Shown here piece after piece: positions 17,101-26,080 of a stretch of DNA of 39,519 bases. Location of the stretch: NCBI GenBank assembly GCA_029242795.1, contig JAQWTH010000027.1, positions 1-39,519 on the forward strand. The letters are read 5' to 3'. The position numbers and the translations under genes were made by a program. Position 1 is the stretch's first letter. Each line of letters begins with the position of its first letter. The DNA comes from Candidatus Pelagibacterales bacterium (lineage in GTDB: Bacteria; Pseudomonadota; Alphaproteobacteria; Pelagibacterales; AG-422-B15). Below the pieces are notes generated by a model. It did no database searches. It had not been told where the DNA came from and saw only the letters and a program-made list of their open reading frames with translations.

Positions 17101-17601
17101 ATTAAATTGCTCTTTTAAATTATGTATAAATTGATTTGCATGAGATATTTTTCCTGAATTAAGGATGATCTCAATTAAATTATTTCTTCCACCAGTTAAT
17201 GCAATCAAGCCTTCTTTACTATTATATATATCAGATAGATTTACAGCATTGTTGTCTGGATATTTTGTATATGATAAGGAACTAAGCTCTAAAAGATTCT
17301 GGTAACCCTGTAGATTTTTTGCAAATAAATTTAAAAAGAAATACTTATTATCTAAGTTTGACGTATCTAAATTGTATTCATTAGGTATGCTGATTTTAAT
17401 ATTGCACCCAATTAATGGCTGAACACCATAGCTTGATATTTTATCACTAAATTCTAATGCACCAAACATGTTATTAGTGTCTGTAATTCCTACTGAAGGC
17501 ATTTGAAAAGACTCACATAATTCTGCAATACGATTGATTGTTATTGCTCCTTGAGATAAGGAATATTCTGTTTTATTTGTGAGGTGTACAAAATTAGTCA
17601 T
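14110..17601 (-). CDS. dnaE: DNA polymerase III alpha subunit DnaE
   Basis: Replicative polymerase catalytic subunit. The 1163 residues have full length. The N-terminal PHP domain (1-280) begins FVHLTNKTEYSLSQGA. The palm carries GPGRGSGAGSLVAW at 368-381 and the metal-binding PDFDID at 408-413 (Asp409, Asp411). Further on are FDFLGLKTL (third acidic region), ALYRPGPM, YQEQVM and GYSDGEADLLRRAMGKK. OB-fold and tau-binding regions follow. In the PHP motif the histidine usual in HLRVHS is Lys, so this domain is probably not a metal-dependent exonuclease, as in other DnaE1 proteins that rely on DnaQ. Its ATG overlaps the lolD stop (TGATG). The proS-lolC-lolD-dnaE order is typical of alphaproteobacteria. 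Confidence 0.98.
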   Translation of the reverse strand: MTNFVHLTNKTEYSLSQGAITINRIAELCESFQMPSVGITDTNNMFGALEFSDKISSYGVQPLIGCNIKISIPNEYNLDTSNLDNKYFFLNLFAKNLQGYQNLLELSSLSYTKYPDNNAVNLSDIYNSKEGLIALTGGRNNLIEIILNSGKISHANQFIHNLKEQFNDNLYIEIQRLGNSNKKNENSLLNLAYDNTLPLVATNEVYFESPEYYEAHDALSCIEKKQFVSQLDRYRFSDQHYFKSVDEMESLFHDLPETLLNTIEISQRCSFKPEIKNPILPVFIKGAENTEEDLLRKISNEGLEKRVMQTLKMKKIENDEESNQLRSEYQKRLDSELDIIINMKYEGYFLIVADFIKWAKNNNIPVGPGRGSGAGSLVAWCLEITDLDPIHFGLIFERFLNPERVSLPDFDIDFCRDRRDEVLNYVYEKYGKDHVAQIITFGKLQARAVLRDIGRVLGVPYGQVDYLTKLIPFDPSRQLSLQEYIDDEPKLTEEANKNPKIKKLLSIALKLEGLKRHASIHAAGVVISKDIIYKDVPLYSDPDTNIFLTQFDMKWVENAGLVKFDFLGLKTLTLINNCVELVNKYEKFDISEIDLTDTQTFDLLGTGETTGIFQLESPGMKDTLKNLKPDKFEDIIALVALYRPGPMANIPTYIERKHGREKPDYVHPLLEDLLKETYGVIIYQEQVMGVARELSGYSDGEADLLRRAMGKKIQKEMTAQKKRFVEGCISNGLKDNEANNIFELLSKFADYGFNKSHAAAYALIAFQTAYLKKHYPIEFFAASMSLDINNTDKLAIFQQELDRMKIPLIAPDVNKSNSYFVRDGDGISYALGAIKNVGIEAIKELEEERDKNGIFKDFEDFLTRVSSSVSNKKTLEALACSGSFDSFNIKRENIFNECPEIIKHLKHFHDTNNSNQEDIFGEALKFEYKFTSKERWSEEMKLMKEFEILGFYLSGHPLNQFLNKVSNLDIKNFETIKLNKNFHNEKNVLLAGTLLSKKEKRSARGNAYAFLNFSDLSSIYELIIFENNLRKYRDILVEGDSYAIGIDFSDDGNGLRGEAKKIYKIADVIKMNNQSYSSFTNQNKTFDTEARKVKSKASLLQIYANEKFSLNEFKAINLKKGNHKINIIVENQRLALPNLYQVDTNLIERIRSIYGVKEVSFDE

Positions 17602-18260
17602 CAGACTAATTTTATCTGGTGATCTGATTTACTTGCAAGTTCCAAATTATGAGTAGCCATAATTAATGTAATTTTCTGTGAATAAACAAAGTCAATAAGG
17701 TACTCAAATACATCATTGCTTGTATTTTTATCAAGATTTCCTGTTGGTTCATCGGCTATAATAACTTTAGGCTCATTGATTATCGCTCTAGCAATTGCTA
17801 CTCTTTGTTGTTCTCCCCCTGATAAATCTTTTGGTAAATGATTAATACGGTCACTTAAACCAAGGATATCTAAACATTTAAAAGCCAATTCATGAGCATC
17901 CTTTTTATTGTCTCCTAAAAGTATTCGGGGAATAGTAACATTTTCAATCGCTGTAAAATCTGAAAAAAGATTATTAGATTGGTAAACAAATCCAATTTTA
18001 TCTCTTCGAATAAGATTTTGCTTTGCATCATTGATATTCTTTAAATTTTCATTAAAGAGAAAAATATCTCCACTATCAGCTGTATCTATAAGTCCAATAA
18101 CATTTAATAGTGTAGATTTTCCTGATCCAGATGGTCCAATTACTGCTATAAATTTACCTTCCTGTATAGTTGCATTTAAGTTTTCAATTACCGGTATTAA
18201 TGAGCCTCCCTGAGAATATGATTTTGAAATATTTTCTAATTTAATAATAGTTTCAGGCAT
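17601..18260 (-). CDS. lolD: Lipoprotein-releasing ABC transporter ATPase LolD
   Basis: ATPase that powers extraction of lipoproteins from the inner membrane for transfer to LolA. The 219-residue ABC domain has Walker A GPSGSGKST at 42-50, the Q-loop VYQSNNLF, the signature LSGGEQQRVAIARA, Walker B VIIADEPTGNLD and the H-loop ATHN. All catalytic elements are intact and length is normal. Sequence alone resembles other MacB/FtsE-type ATPases; the adjacent lolC/E permease, overlapping by 8 bases, decides for Lol. The stop TGA overlaps the dnaE ATG. Confidence 0.95.
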   Translation of the reverse strand: MPETIIKLENISKSYSQGGSLIPVIENLNATIQEGKFIAVIGPSGSGKSTLLNVIGLIDTADSGDIFLFNENLKNINDAKQNLIRRDKIGFVYQSNNLFSDFTAIENVTIPRILLGDNKKDAHELAFKCLDILGLSDRINHLPKDLSGGEQQRVAIARAIINEPKVIIADEPTGNLDKNTSNDVFEYLIDFVYSQKITLIMATHNLELASKSDHQIKLV

Positions 18261-19485
18261 TGCTAAATATATCCTTGATTTTCATTTTTGAAGCAACTCT
18301 GGATGGGTATATAGTTGCTAATAGTGAAATGATTATTGAAAATACAAATATGAAAAATATTTGATTATAATCAATGATGGTTGGGATTTTATCAATAAAA
18401 TAAAATTGTGATGGAAATAAATTTAAGTTAAATAAATTATTGAGTATCTGCCTTATATTTTCTAAATTTAATGTAACAATAATTCCTAACAATGAACCAA
18501 TTAAACTTCCAGCTACTCCTATTAAAGAGCCTATTATTATAAATATTCTTAAAATTGAAATATTGGATGTGCCAATCGTTTTAAGAATAGCAATTTCATT
18601 TGCTTTATTTTTAACTAAAATAAAAAGACATGTAATAACATTGAATGCAGCTACTATTATAATTAACGATAAGATAATAAACATAACGTTTCTCTCAATT
18701 GATAAGGTTTCAAAGAAAAAAGCATTAACCTGTTTCCAGTCTCTCGAATAAAATAATTCTTTTTCTTTAATTATTTCGTTAACTTGATTACTTATCTTAT
18801 CCGTATAAGAAGAGCTTTTAAGATGAATTTCAATTGCAGAAATTCTATTATTAACTCCATAAATTTTTTGCATTTCTTTTAAATTAAGGAATGCATAATT
18901 ACTATCATACTCACTCATCCCCGTATCAAAATACCCTCCAACATTAATCAATCGAGATTTGGGAAGTTGGCCAAATGGAGAATTTACAGAACTAGATGTA
19001 TATAATTTAATTTGTGATCCTATTTCTACATTTAATCGTTCTGCTAATTTAGACCCAAGGTAAATTTCATTTAACATGAATTTATTAGAGTCATCTTTTT
19101 TATTCTTAAAATTATAATAATCCATATTTTCTGAGTTGAATGATTTAAGAATAATTCCTCGAGTTTGAGAATTTGCTGAAATCAAAACTTGATCAGAAAT
19201 ATTAGCGTCAATAAACTCTATCTCATCAATAGATGAAAAGATTTGAGATATATCCTCAAAATATTTTTCATAATTATTTATGTAGATATGGCCATTAAAT
19301 CCTATAATTCGATTTTCAAGCTCATATCGAAACCCATTCATTACTGACATAGTTATAATCAGTGTGGCAACACCAATGCATATACCAAAAAAAGAGAACC
19401 ATGATATAATTGAAAGAAGCCCCTCTGACCTCAATGGCTTTATATAACGAAACGCAATAAATCTTTCAAAACTATTAAAAGGCAC
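18253..19485 (-). CDS. lolC: Lipoprotein-releasing permease LolC/LolE family
   Basis: Transmembrane partner of LolD. The 410-residue protein starts with FERFIAFRYIKP, the family's N-terminal motif. It then has one membrane helix at about 22-50 (SIISWFSFFGICIGVATLIITMSVMNG region), a periplasmic domain to about 260, and three C-terminal FtsX-type helices. The conserved coupling segment NEIAILKTIG lies between the helices. Only one permease gene is present beside lolD, as is usual in alphaproteobacteria, so it probably forms a homodimer; the symbol lolC rather than lolE is a convention. It lies 12 bases after proS. Confidence is high. Confidence 0.93.
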   Translation of the reverse strand: MPFNSFERFIAFRYIKPLRSEGLLSIISWFSFFGICIGVATLIITMSVMNGFRYELENRIIGFNGHIYINNYEKYFEDISQIFSSIDEIEFIDANISDQVLISANSQTRGIILKSFNSENMDYYNFKNKKDDSNKFMLNEIYLGSKLAERLNVEIGSQIKLYTSSSVNSPFGQLPKSRLINVGGYFDTGMSEYDSNYAFLNLKEMQKIYGVNNRISAIEIHLKSSSYTDKISNQVNEIIKEKELFYSRDWKQVNAFFFETLSIERNVMFIILSLIIIVAAFNVITCLFILVKNKANEIAILKTIGTSNISILRIFIIIGSLIGVAGSLIGSLLGIIVTLNLENIRQILNNLFNLNLFPSQFYFIDKIPTIIDYNQIFFIFVFSIIISLLATIYPSRVASKMKIKDIFSNA

Positions 19486-19497
19486 TTTATTTATTTA

Positions 19498-20820
19498 TTA
19501 ATTATTCTTAAAAAAAGAAGTTATATTTTCTATGTTTACTTCTGAAATATCACCTGTTTTTCTATTTTTTACTTCAAGAATAGAGTCATTTTTAGATTTA
19601 TTCCCCACAATGACTTGATATGGAAGCCCTATTAAATCCATTCTTGAAAACTTAACACCTGGGTTATCGGCTTTATCATCATAAAGCACATCAAAGCCAG
19701 CACTCAGTAATTTTTCATAAACACTATCGGAAATAGAAGTAATATCACCGTCTTTTTGCTTTAGGTTAATTATACCAATGTCGTATGGAGATACTGATTT
19801 AGGCCAAATTATTCCTTTTTCATCATTAGAAGACTCAATTATCGCACCAACTAACCTAGAAATTCCAATTCCATAAGAGCCCATAAATACAGTTGCTTGC
19901 TTACCATCTTTATTTAAAACATTCGCTTTCATTGCTTCTGAATATTTAGTACCAAAGCTAAATATATGACCTACTTCAATACCTTTAGATTTAGTTTGAT
20001 TTTCATTTGAAACATTTTTATCAAAGTCATCTTGATTAAACTTATCATCAGAGACTGCGTATAATGCTTTATATGAGTTAACCAAACCCGATAAATCTTC
20101 TGAATAATTAATATTAAATAGCTCATTTTCTTGCTCAAGTAGTTTATTATCAAAATAAATATCAGACTCACCTGTTTTAGATATTATTATAAATTCATGA
20201 GATAAATCTCCACCTATTGGCCCTGTTTCTGCCGCCATCGGTATTGCTTTTAGTTCTAGTCTTTGAAAAGTTTTTAAATAACAAACAAAAAATTTATTAT
20301 AAGATATCTTACTTTGCAGCTTATCAAGATCAAATGAATAAGCATCTTTCATTAAAAATTCTCTTCCTCTCATTACCCCAAACCTTGGTCTAAGCTCATC
20401 ACGAAATTTCCATTGGATGTGATATAGCAACTGAGGAAGCTCTTTATATGACTTTATCGATCGCCTAAAGATATCTGTTACTTGCTCTTCATTTGTTGGG
20501 CCATAGAGCATCTCTCTATCTTGTCTATCATTAATTCTGAGCATTTCTTTTCCATAGTCTTCATACCTTCCACTTTCTTTCCATAAATCTGCAGGCTGAA
20601 TTGTGGGCATTAGAATCTCATTTACGCCCGCGGCATCTTGCTCTTCTCTCACAATATTTTCAATCTTTTTTAAAACTCTTAAGCCTAGTGGTAGCCATGA
20701 ATAAATTCCTGAGCTTGATTGAGAAATCATACCAGCACGCATCATTAGTTGATGTGAAACAATTTCAGCGTCACTTGGAGATTCTTTTAAAACTGGAAGG
20801 AAGTAATTAGTTAATCTCAT
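19498..20820 (-). CDS. proS: Prolyl-tRNA synthetase (short alphaproteobacterial type)
   Basis: Charges tRNA-Pro with proline. At 440 residues it lacks the roughly 180-residue INS editing domain found between motifs 2 and 3 of the E. coli enzyme; this short form is normal for alphaproteobacteria. Class II motifs are visible: motif 1 around [16 protein letters not shown], the TNEE segment [10 protein letters not shown], motif 2 [25 protein letters not shown] (split here as [10 protein letters not shown] and [10 protein letters not shown]), and motif 3 [15 protein letters not shown]-terminal anticodon-binding domain follows from about 350. Editing of Ala-tRNA-Pro would need a separate YbaK/ProX-type protein. 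It overlaps the DUF1467 gene by 14 bases. Confidence 0.97.
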   Translation of the reverse strand: MRLTNYFLPVLKESPSDAEIVSHQLMMRAGMISQSSSGIYSWLPLGLRVLKKIENIVREEQDAAGVNEILMPTIQPADLWKESGRYEDYGKEMLRINDRQDREMLYGPTNEEQVTDIFRRSIKSYKELPQLLYHIQWKFRDELRPRFGVMRGREFLMKDAYSFDLDKLQSKISYNKFFVCYLKTFQRLELKAIPMAAETGPIGGDLSHEFIIISKTGESDIYFDNKLLEQENELFNINYSEDLSGLVNSYKALYAVSDDKFNQDDFDKNVSNENQTKSKGIEVGHIFSFGTKYSEAMKANVLNKDGKQATVFMGSYGIGISRLVGAIIESSNDEKGIIWPKSVSPYDIGIINLKQKDGDITSISDSVYEKLLSAGFDVLYDDKADNPGVKFSRMDLIGLPYQVIVGNKSKNDSILEVKNRKTGDISEVNIENITSFFKNN

Positions 20821-21079
20821 TTATATAAAAAGTATTCATAATAAACATTAAAAATCCATCATTGTTTAGAAGCAAGAAAACAACGAACCATAAGATAACA
20901 GAAATAATTGTAGTTATGATGAATTTTTTTAATAAATGTGGATTATTAGGAGCGCCACGATCGTTTCCTTCGTATTCGGTGGCATTAGAAGCATTAGTAT
21001 CAATGCTTATTGGCAATAAAATAAATAATATTAGCCACCAAATTATTAGAAAAAGAATAATTGAGCCTGTAAGTCCCAA
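20807..21079 (-). CDS. DUF1467 family small membrane protein
   Basis: A 90-residue protein with two predicted membrane helices (about 5-24, [20 protein letters not shown] region, and about 52-78). A short polar loop links them with [15 protein letters not shown]. This matches the DUF1467 pattern: start TGxIxLFLxIWW, then a GAP-containing loop and a basic residue pair before helix 2. Function is unknown. Families of this type sit between mce and proS in many alphaproteobacteria, exactly as here. Gaps are 1 base to mce and a 14-base overlap to proS, so it belongs to the operon. Confidence 0.85.
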   Translation of the reverse strand: MGLTGSIILFLIIWWLILFILLPISIDTNASNATEYEGNDRGAPNNPHLLKKFIITTIISVILWFVVFLLLNNDGFLMFIMNTFYINEIN

Positions 21080-21080
21080 T

Positions 21081-21485
21081 TTAAGCTTCTTCTAATTCAA
21101 TCATTGTCCCATTACAGCTTTTTGGATGCAGAAAGACTACTGGTTTTCCGTGTGCACCAATTTTAGGCTCTCCAGTTCCAGTGATGGCTATTTCATGATC
21201 ATTTAATCTTTTGACAGCATCGTTTATATCTTCAACTTCAATACATATATGATGCATTCCACCCTTTGGATTTTTATTAATAAAATTTTCTATAGGTGAA
21301 CCTTCGCCTAATTTTTCAAGCAATTCTATTTTAGTATTACCAAGATCTATAAAGACAGTAGTTACACCATGATCAGGTTGTTCAACTGGATCTGAGACTT
21401 TAGCTCCAAAAATATTCTTATATTGTTCAGCGGCTTCTTGAATATTTGGTACTGCAATAGCAATGTGATTTAATTTTCCCAGCAT
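21081..21485 (-). CDS. mce: Methylmalonyl-CoA epimerase
   Basis: VOC-fold enzyme that interconverts (R)- and (S)-methylmalonyl-CoA in propionate metabolism. The 134 residues begin LNHIAIAVPNI. Likely metal ligands by alignment with the family are His7, Glu54 (KIELLEKLG), His79 (GGMHHICIEV) and Glu130 (GTMIELEE). Length is normal. The partner mutase genes are not in this window. Presence next to rnj and DUF1467 is conserved in alphaproteobacteria. Other VOC proteins are possible, but the GMHHICIEV and GEPKIGAHGKPVVFLHPK-type segments are characteristic. Confidence is high. Confidence 0.92.
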   Translation of the reverse strand: MLGKLNHIAIAVPNIQEAAEQYKNIFGAKVSDPVEQPDHGVTTVFIDLGNTKIELLEKLGEGSPIENFINKNPKGGMHHICIEVEDINDAVKRLNDHEIAITGTGEPKIGAHGKPVVFLHPKSCNGTMIELEEA

Positions 21486-21486
21486 G

Positions 21487-23157
21487 TTAAATATGTACTA
21501 TTTCTATATTGGTTAAAGGTTTTTTCTTTAATGATCTAAATATAGTATTTTTTGCTAAGCTTTCTAGTTTTTTGTGCATTTTTTTATCATTTGAGTTTAT
21601 ATTTTTTGGAGTATTAAAAAAATCATAGATTTCTTCTTCTAAATTTATAATAAAATCTTCTTCATCATCATTATCACTGATTACACCGTAAGTAGATATA
21701 ATTGGTGCTTTATGTAATTGTGATTTTTTATTTAAAATACAAGTTATATTCAATGAACCATTAAAATTCATTATTCGTCTTTCATTTAAATGATAACTAT
21801 CACTATCAACTAATCTATTACCATCCAAATAAAGTCTACCTGTTGTACATTGATCCATTACATAAGGTCTACCTGGAGCTAATTGCAAAATATCACCATT
21901 TGATACTAGTGTTGGATTTTCAACTTGTAGCTCCTTCGCTAATTCATAATGCGACTTTAAATGCCTGTATTCACCGTGTACTGGAACTGATATCTTAGGT
22001 TTTACATGATTATACATATCAATAACTTCATCACGACATGGATGACCAGATACATGTATATCTGCGTCGTATTCAGTAATTACATCAGCCCCAAGTTCTG
22101 ATAAGGTGTTAAACATTGCATACAGTTTTTTTTCATTTCCAGGAATGATTTTTGATGAAAATATCACAGTATCACCCTGATTAATTTCAACATTAGGAAA
22201 ATCTCTATTGGCAATTCTCATCATTGCTCCACGAGGTTCACCTTGACTACCCGTACATAAGTATAAAAGTTCACTGCCTTTTTTCTTTTTTGCTTCTTTT
22301 TCATTTAGGATGATATTTACATTTTCTAATATTCCATTTTCTCTCGCGACAGATATCATTCTGTGCATTGATCTACCTAAAACAACAAGAGATCTATTGC
22401 TCTCTTTCGCGGCAACTGCAACAGATTCTAATCTTGCTACATTTGATGCAAATGAAGTCACGAATATTTTAGATTTAATATTTTTGACAACATTAACTAA
22501 ATTTTTTCTTACAGTAGACTCAGAACCTGATCTACCAGCAGTTAGTACATTTGTTGAGTCACAAACCATCGCCAATATCTCAGTATTATCATTAAGTAGC
22601 TTGTTAAAATTAATTGGATTTCCTAACATTGGATCTTGATCAATTTTCCAATCACCTGTGTGATAAATGGTTCCTAATGAAGTTTTAATGAAAAGCGAAT
22701 TAGGCTCTGGTATAGAATGTGTAAGTGTTGATAATTGTATTTCAAATGGTCCTATTTTAAAATTAGATTCTAAATCAACAATATTTAGATATTCATCAAT
22801 ATTTATTCCCCTTTCATTAAATTTAAGTTTGATAATTGATGCTGTAAAGCTTGAAGCATATATTTTACACTCTAAGTCAGGCCATAAATATGCAAGTCCT
22901 CCTACATGATCTTCATGCGCATGTGTAATAAAAATTCCATCTAAATCTTCTTTTCTTTCTTTTATAAAGCCATGATCTGGCATAATCACATCAACACCAC
23001 CTAAAGTATCATCGCCAAATGTAATACCTACATCAACCAATAACCATTTCATATCATCAATATGAGAACCATATCCATAGCAATTCATATTCATTCCAAT
23101 TTCACCAGTTCCACCTAATGGAAGAAAAACAAGTTTATTTTTACTTTTTGTATTCAT
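21487..23157 (-). CDS. rnj: Ribonuclease J
   Basis: Metallo-beta-lactamase/beta-CASP ribonuclease with 5'-3' exonuclease and endonuclease activity in RNA processing and decay. The 556 residues begin FLPLGGTGEIGMNMN. The metal site is HAHEDH at 79-84, with THSIPEPNS and YHTGDWKID further on. The beta-CASP region contains CDSTNVLTAGRSGSE and LLYLCTGSQGEP, then VHVSGH-type DIHVSGHP and VPVHGEYRHL. Length is normal for the alphaproteobacterial enzyme. Its start overlaps the coaX end by 17 bases. Confidence is very high. Confidence 0.97.
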   Translation of the reverse strand: MNTKSKNKLVFLPLGGTGEIGMNMNCYGYGSHIDDMKWLLVDVGITFGDDTLGGVDVIMPDHGFIKERKEDLDGIFITHAHEDHVGGLAYLWPDLECKIYASSFTASIIKLKFNERGINIDEYLNIVDLESNFKIGPFEIQLSTLTHSIPEPNSLFIKTSLGTIYHTGDWKIDQDPMLGNPINFNKLLNDNTEILAMVCDSTNVLTAGRSGSESTVRKNLVNVVKNIKSKIFVTSFASNVARLESVAVAAKESNRSLVVLGRSMHRMISVARENGILENVNIILNEKEAKKKKGSELLYLCTGSQGEPRGAMMRIANRDFPNVEINQGDTVIFSSKIIPGNEKKLYAMFNTLSELGADVITEYDADIHVSGHPCRDEVIDMYNHVKPKISVPVHGEYRHLKSHYELAKELQVENPTLVSNGDILQLAPGRPYVMDQCTTGRLYLDGNRLVDSDSYHLNERRIMNFNGSLNITCILNKKSQLHKAPIISTYGVISDNDDEEDFIINLEEEIYDFFNTPKNINSNDKKMHKKLESLAKNTIFRSLKKKPLTNIEIVHI

Positions 23158-23911
23158 TATAAATAATATTTAATCCCTTCAATGTTAAGTCGGGTTCGTA
23201 ATACTGTATCTGAGATAAATCATCTCTGAATATTCCTGACAGCCCTCCCGTTGCAATTATATTTGCATCTTCAAAACCATTTTGCTTTTTTAATCTATCT
23301 ATTAATCCTCCAACTAAACTTACATAACCCCAGTAAATTCCAGACTCTATTGCCGAAGCGGTATCTTTTCCAATCAGTTTTTCAACTTTCTTAATCTCTA
23401 TTAATGGAAGTTTCGCTGTATTATGAGCAAGAGACTGAATTGAAAGATTTACTCCTGGGCATATTATTCCACCAATGTATGAACCTCTTAAATTCACAAG
23501 ATCAAAAGTGGTGGCGGTTCCAAAATCAATTATTATTAAAGGACTATTATATAGATTTAATCCTGCATATGAATTAATCAAGCGATCAACACCAACTTCA
23601 TATGGCTTATCTACATCAACTTTAATTAAATTAGCCAAATACTCATTGTCAATTTCAACTATATTTAAATCTTGATGATTTTTGATAAAATTTATGAGTG
23701 ATAAAATCGTATCTGGGACTACACCAGAAATAAAACAATCAACGCAATCATTTTTGATAAAATTATTTATTTTTTTGTAAGTTTCACTATCAATACTGGA
23801 AACATCTTTATTGAAGACTTTTGTCTCAATTCGAAGCTGTTCAACTAAATCCAAATTATTAAATTTACCGAATAATATATTTGTATTTCCAATATCTACT
23901 AATATATGCAT
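23141..23911 (-). CDS. coaX: Type III pantothenate kinase
   Basis: First step of coenzyme A synthesis. Start ATG 23911 gives MHILVDIGNTN, the standard CoaX beginning, and 256 residues. The in-frame extension to 23962 overlaps birA and adds unconserved residues. Motifs are the phosphate-binding DIGNT at 6-10, GVDRLINSYAGL, IDFGTATTFD (catalytic Asp and ATP phosphate contact), GGIICPGV and ATGGLSG near the C-terminus. This is the ATP-phosphate-binding ASKHA fold and lacks feedback inhibition by CoA in characterised members. It lies 4 bases after birA. The birA-coaX-rnj order is conserved in alphaproteobacteria. Confidence is very high. Confidence 0.96.
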   Translation of the reverse strand: MHILVDIGNTNILFGKFNNLDLVEQLRIETKVFNKDVSSIDSETYKKINNFIKNDCVDCFISGVVPDTILSLINFIKNHQDLNIVEIDNEYLANLIKVDVDKPYEVGVDRLINSYAGLNLYNSPLIIIDFGTATTFDLVNLRGSYIGGIICPGVNLSIQSLAHNTAKLPLIEIKKVEKLIGKDTASAIESGIYWGYVSLVGGLIDRLKKQNGFEDANIIATGGLSGIFRDDLSQIQYYEPDLTLKGLNIIYNEYKK

Positions 23912-23915
23912 ATTT

Positions 23916-24662
23916 TTATTTTCTAATTGAGATCTCTCCTGAATTAAATTTTTTGATCTCATTTTTTATTTTAAGTTTAATCTCGTAGCTATCGCTTAAT
24001 CCTGCTAAGATTCCTGTCTCAGCACGTCCCAAATGATTGAATTCGACATCTTTATTCAATTTCCATAACTTTGACAAGGTATATTCCCTAAAATGATCAA
24101 TTGATCTCTCATTGAAATAATTGAGATTTGTATGAATTTTTTCTTTTAATACATCAAAAAAATTCTCTAATAGATTGTCTGTTTTTGAAGTCAAATTATT
24201 AAGAGATACCGTCTGATGATCAAGATTCTCTGGAGATGATATTATGTTTACTCCAATGCCAATAATTGAAAAATTATTATCACTATTTAATTGGTTTTCA
24301 ATCAATACTCCTGATAATTTTGAGTTCTCAAATAATATATCATTTGGCCATTTTATTTTTAAGGAAGTTTCATTATCTAAAAACAAGCTGACTGACTGAT
24401 GAATGGATACAGCAATCACGCATGATAACATTGGAATAATATTCAGTTTCCAAGATATAGGGGTCAATAAAGTAGTAAATAGATTTCCTTCATCAGAAAC
24501 CCAGTTATTTTTATTTCTTCCTCTGCCTTTTGTCTGTTTTTTGGCTCTAAACCAAATTGGATCACTAATCTCACCTATAATATTTAAATGCTCTCGTGCG
24601 GCTGAATTTGTACTATCTATTTCATTGAACAACTTAACTTCAGCATTATTTATATTAATCAT
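23916..24662 (-). CDS. birA: Biotin-[acetyl-CoA-carboxylase] ligase
   Basis: Attaches biotin to the biotin carboxyl carrier protein. The 248 residues contain only the catalytic and C-terminal domains; there is no N-terminal DNA-binding domain, so it is unlikely to act as a repressor. Motifs are IDSTNSAAREHL, the biotin/ATP loop KGRGRNKNNW (GRGRxxxxW), IKWPNDI, KLSGVLIEN and IGIGVNI. The C-terminal domain ends in the short beta strands KKFNSGEISIRK. It lies 5 bases after nuoN and is therefore probably transcribed with the nuo operon. Confidence is very high. Confidence 0.96.
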   Translation of the reverse strand: MININNAEVKLFNEIDSTNSAAREHLNIIGEISDPIWFRAKKQTKGRGRNKNNWVSDEGNLFTTLLTPISWKLNIIPMLSCVIAVSIHQSVSLFLDNETSLKIKWPNDILFENSKLSGVLIENQLNSDNNFSIIGIGVNIISSPENLDHQTVSLNNLTSKTDNLLENFFDVLKEKIHTNLNYFNERSIDHFREYTLSKLWKLNKDVEFNHLGRAETGILAGLSDSYEIKLKIKNEIKKFNSGEISIRK

Positions 24663-24667
24663 CTGAA

Positions 24668-26080
24668 TTAAAAAAATGTCTTAGCTGCATAATTTCCAAT
24701 ATTAAGTATCGGACTTGGATAGACAAAAAAGAGAATTACTATTCCAGATGATATGAAAAAAATTAAATTAAGAGAGCTTGAATTAAATTCATCAAATTTT
24801 TCAGAAGGTTCATCAAAATATATAATTTTTACAATCCTTAAATAATAAAATGCAGAAACAACACTCGCTACAATCCCAACAACAGCTAATAAATAAAGAT
24901 CATTCTTAATCGCCGACATAAAAATATAAAATTTACCAAAGAACCCTGCTAGTGGTGGAATCCCTGCTAATGAGAACATGCTGAGAGCAATTAAAATTGC
25001 ATAAAATGGGTTATGTCTATAAAGACCAGAGAGATCGTCAATATTTTCACAGTATTCATCTTTTCTTTTCATCATAAGAATAAATGAGAAAACGGAAACA
25101 TTCATTACCAAGTATATAATTAAATAAATTATAAGAGACTGGACTCCTTCAAAATTGAAACAAGCCATTCCTATTAGAATATAACCAATGTGGCCAATAG
25201 AGCTGTAGGCCATTAATCGCTTTATATTTGATTGGGCGATAGCTGCAAAAGCTGCAAAGATCATTGACGCAATTGATAAGAAAATTATAATTTGTTGCCA
25301 ATCGGCAGCTGTTTCACCAAATGAAGAATATAAAAATCTAAGAAATAATGCTACTGCCGCAACTTTTGGCGCTAAAGCAAAAAAACCTGTAACAGGTGTT
25401 GGTGCACCTTGATAAACATCTGGTGTCCACATATGAAATGGAACCGCAGAAACTTTAAAGGCTAAACCTGAGCATACAAAAACAATGCCTATTAAAAGTC
25501 CCAGACTATCTTTATCGTACGTAGCTGAAATTAAGCTAAAGTTTGTATTGCCTGTAAACCCGTAGATGTATGAGACTCCAAAAAGAAGCAAACCAGATGA
25601 AAGGGCTCCAAGTATAAAGTATTTTATACCAGACTCTGAAGATTGCAGACTATTCCTGTTTAACGAAGCTAAAACATACAAGCTTAGACTCTGTAATTCT
25701 AATCCTATAAACATTGCCAATAAATCATTGGATGAAACCATTACCATCATCCCAAGTGAAGCAAAACTGATTAAAATTGGAAATTCATATATATCAATAT
25801 TTAATTTTCTTCTTGATGATGAAAACATTAACAATGTAGAAGCTGAGCCTATAAGTATTAACACCTTTATTGTTTTTGAAAATTCATCATTCACAAAACT
25901 ATTATTAAAACCAAATGATGACGGCTGATAAATAACAAGCACGGCTGTAAAAATAATAAGCAAGAAAGTGAGTAGATTTATAATATTTATCCTTCTATAA
26001 AATAGCCCTACCATCAATAAAAGGGTTGATGACAAAAACAGAAATATTTCTGGTAATATAATAGTGAAAATACCCATCAA
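24668..26080 (-). CDS. nuoN: NADH-quinone oxidoreductase subunit N
   Basis: Antiporter-like proton-pumping subunit of the complex I membrane arm. The 470 residues form about 14 membrane helices. Key conserved positions are in the LAMFIGLELQSLSLYVLA segment (helix 5 Glu), LAFKVSAVPFHMWTPDVYQGAPTPVT (Lys and loop) and IKRLMAYSSIGHIGYI (helix with Lys). The start overlaps nuoM by 4 bases; ATG 26077 directly follows as an alternative. Length is normal. It is the last subunit gene of the nuo operon, followed by birA. Confidence is very high. Confidence 0.98.
   Translation of the reverse strand: MMGIFTIILPEIFLFLSSTLLLMVGLFYRRINIINLLTFLLIIFTAVLVIYQPSSFGFNNSFVNDEFSKTIKVLILIGSASTLLMFSSSRRKLNIDIYEFPILISFASLGMMVMVSSNDLLAMFIGLELQSLSLYVLASLNRNSLQSSESGIKYFILGALSSGLLLFGVSYIYGFTGNTNFSLISATYDKDSLGLLIGIVFVCSGLAFKVSAVPFHMWTPDVYQGAPTPVTGFFALAPKVAAVALFLRFLYSSFGETAADWQQIIIFLSIASMIFAAFAAIAQSNIKRLMAYSSIGHIGYILIGMACFNFEGVQSLIIYLIIYLVMNVSVFSFILMMKRKDEYCENIDDLSGLYRHNPFYAILIALSMFSLAGIPPLAGFFGKFYIFMSAIKNDLYLLAVVGIVASVVSAFYYLRIVKIIYFDEPSEKFDEFNSSSLNLIFFISSGIVILFFVYPSPILNIGNYAAKTFF

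Noticed and set aside
22310-22909. Two plus-strand open frames (109 and 80 codons) opposite rnj
   Set aside because: Antisense to the conserved RNase J gene with hydrophobic, low-complexity translations and no family match.
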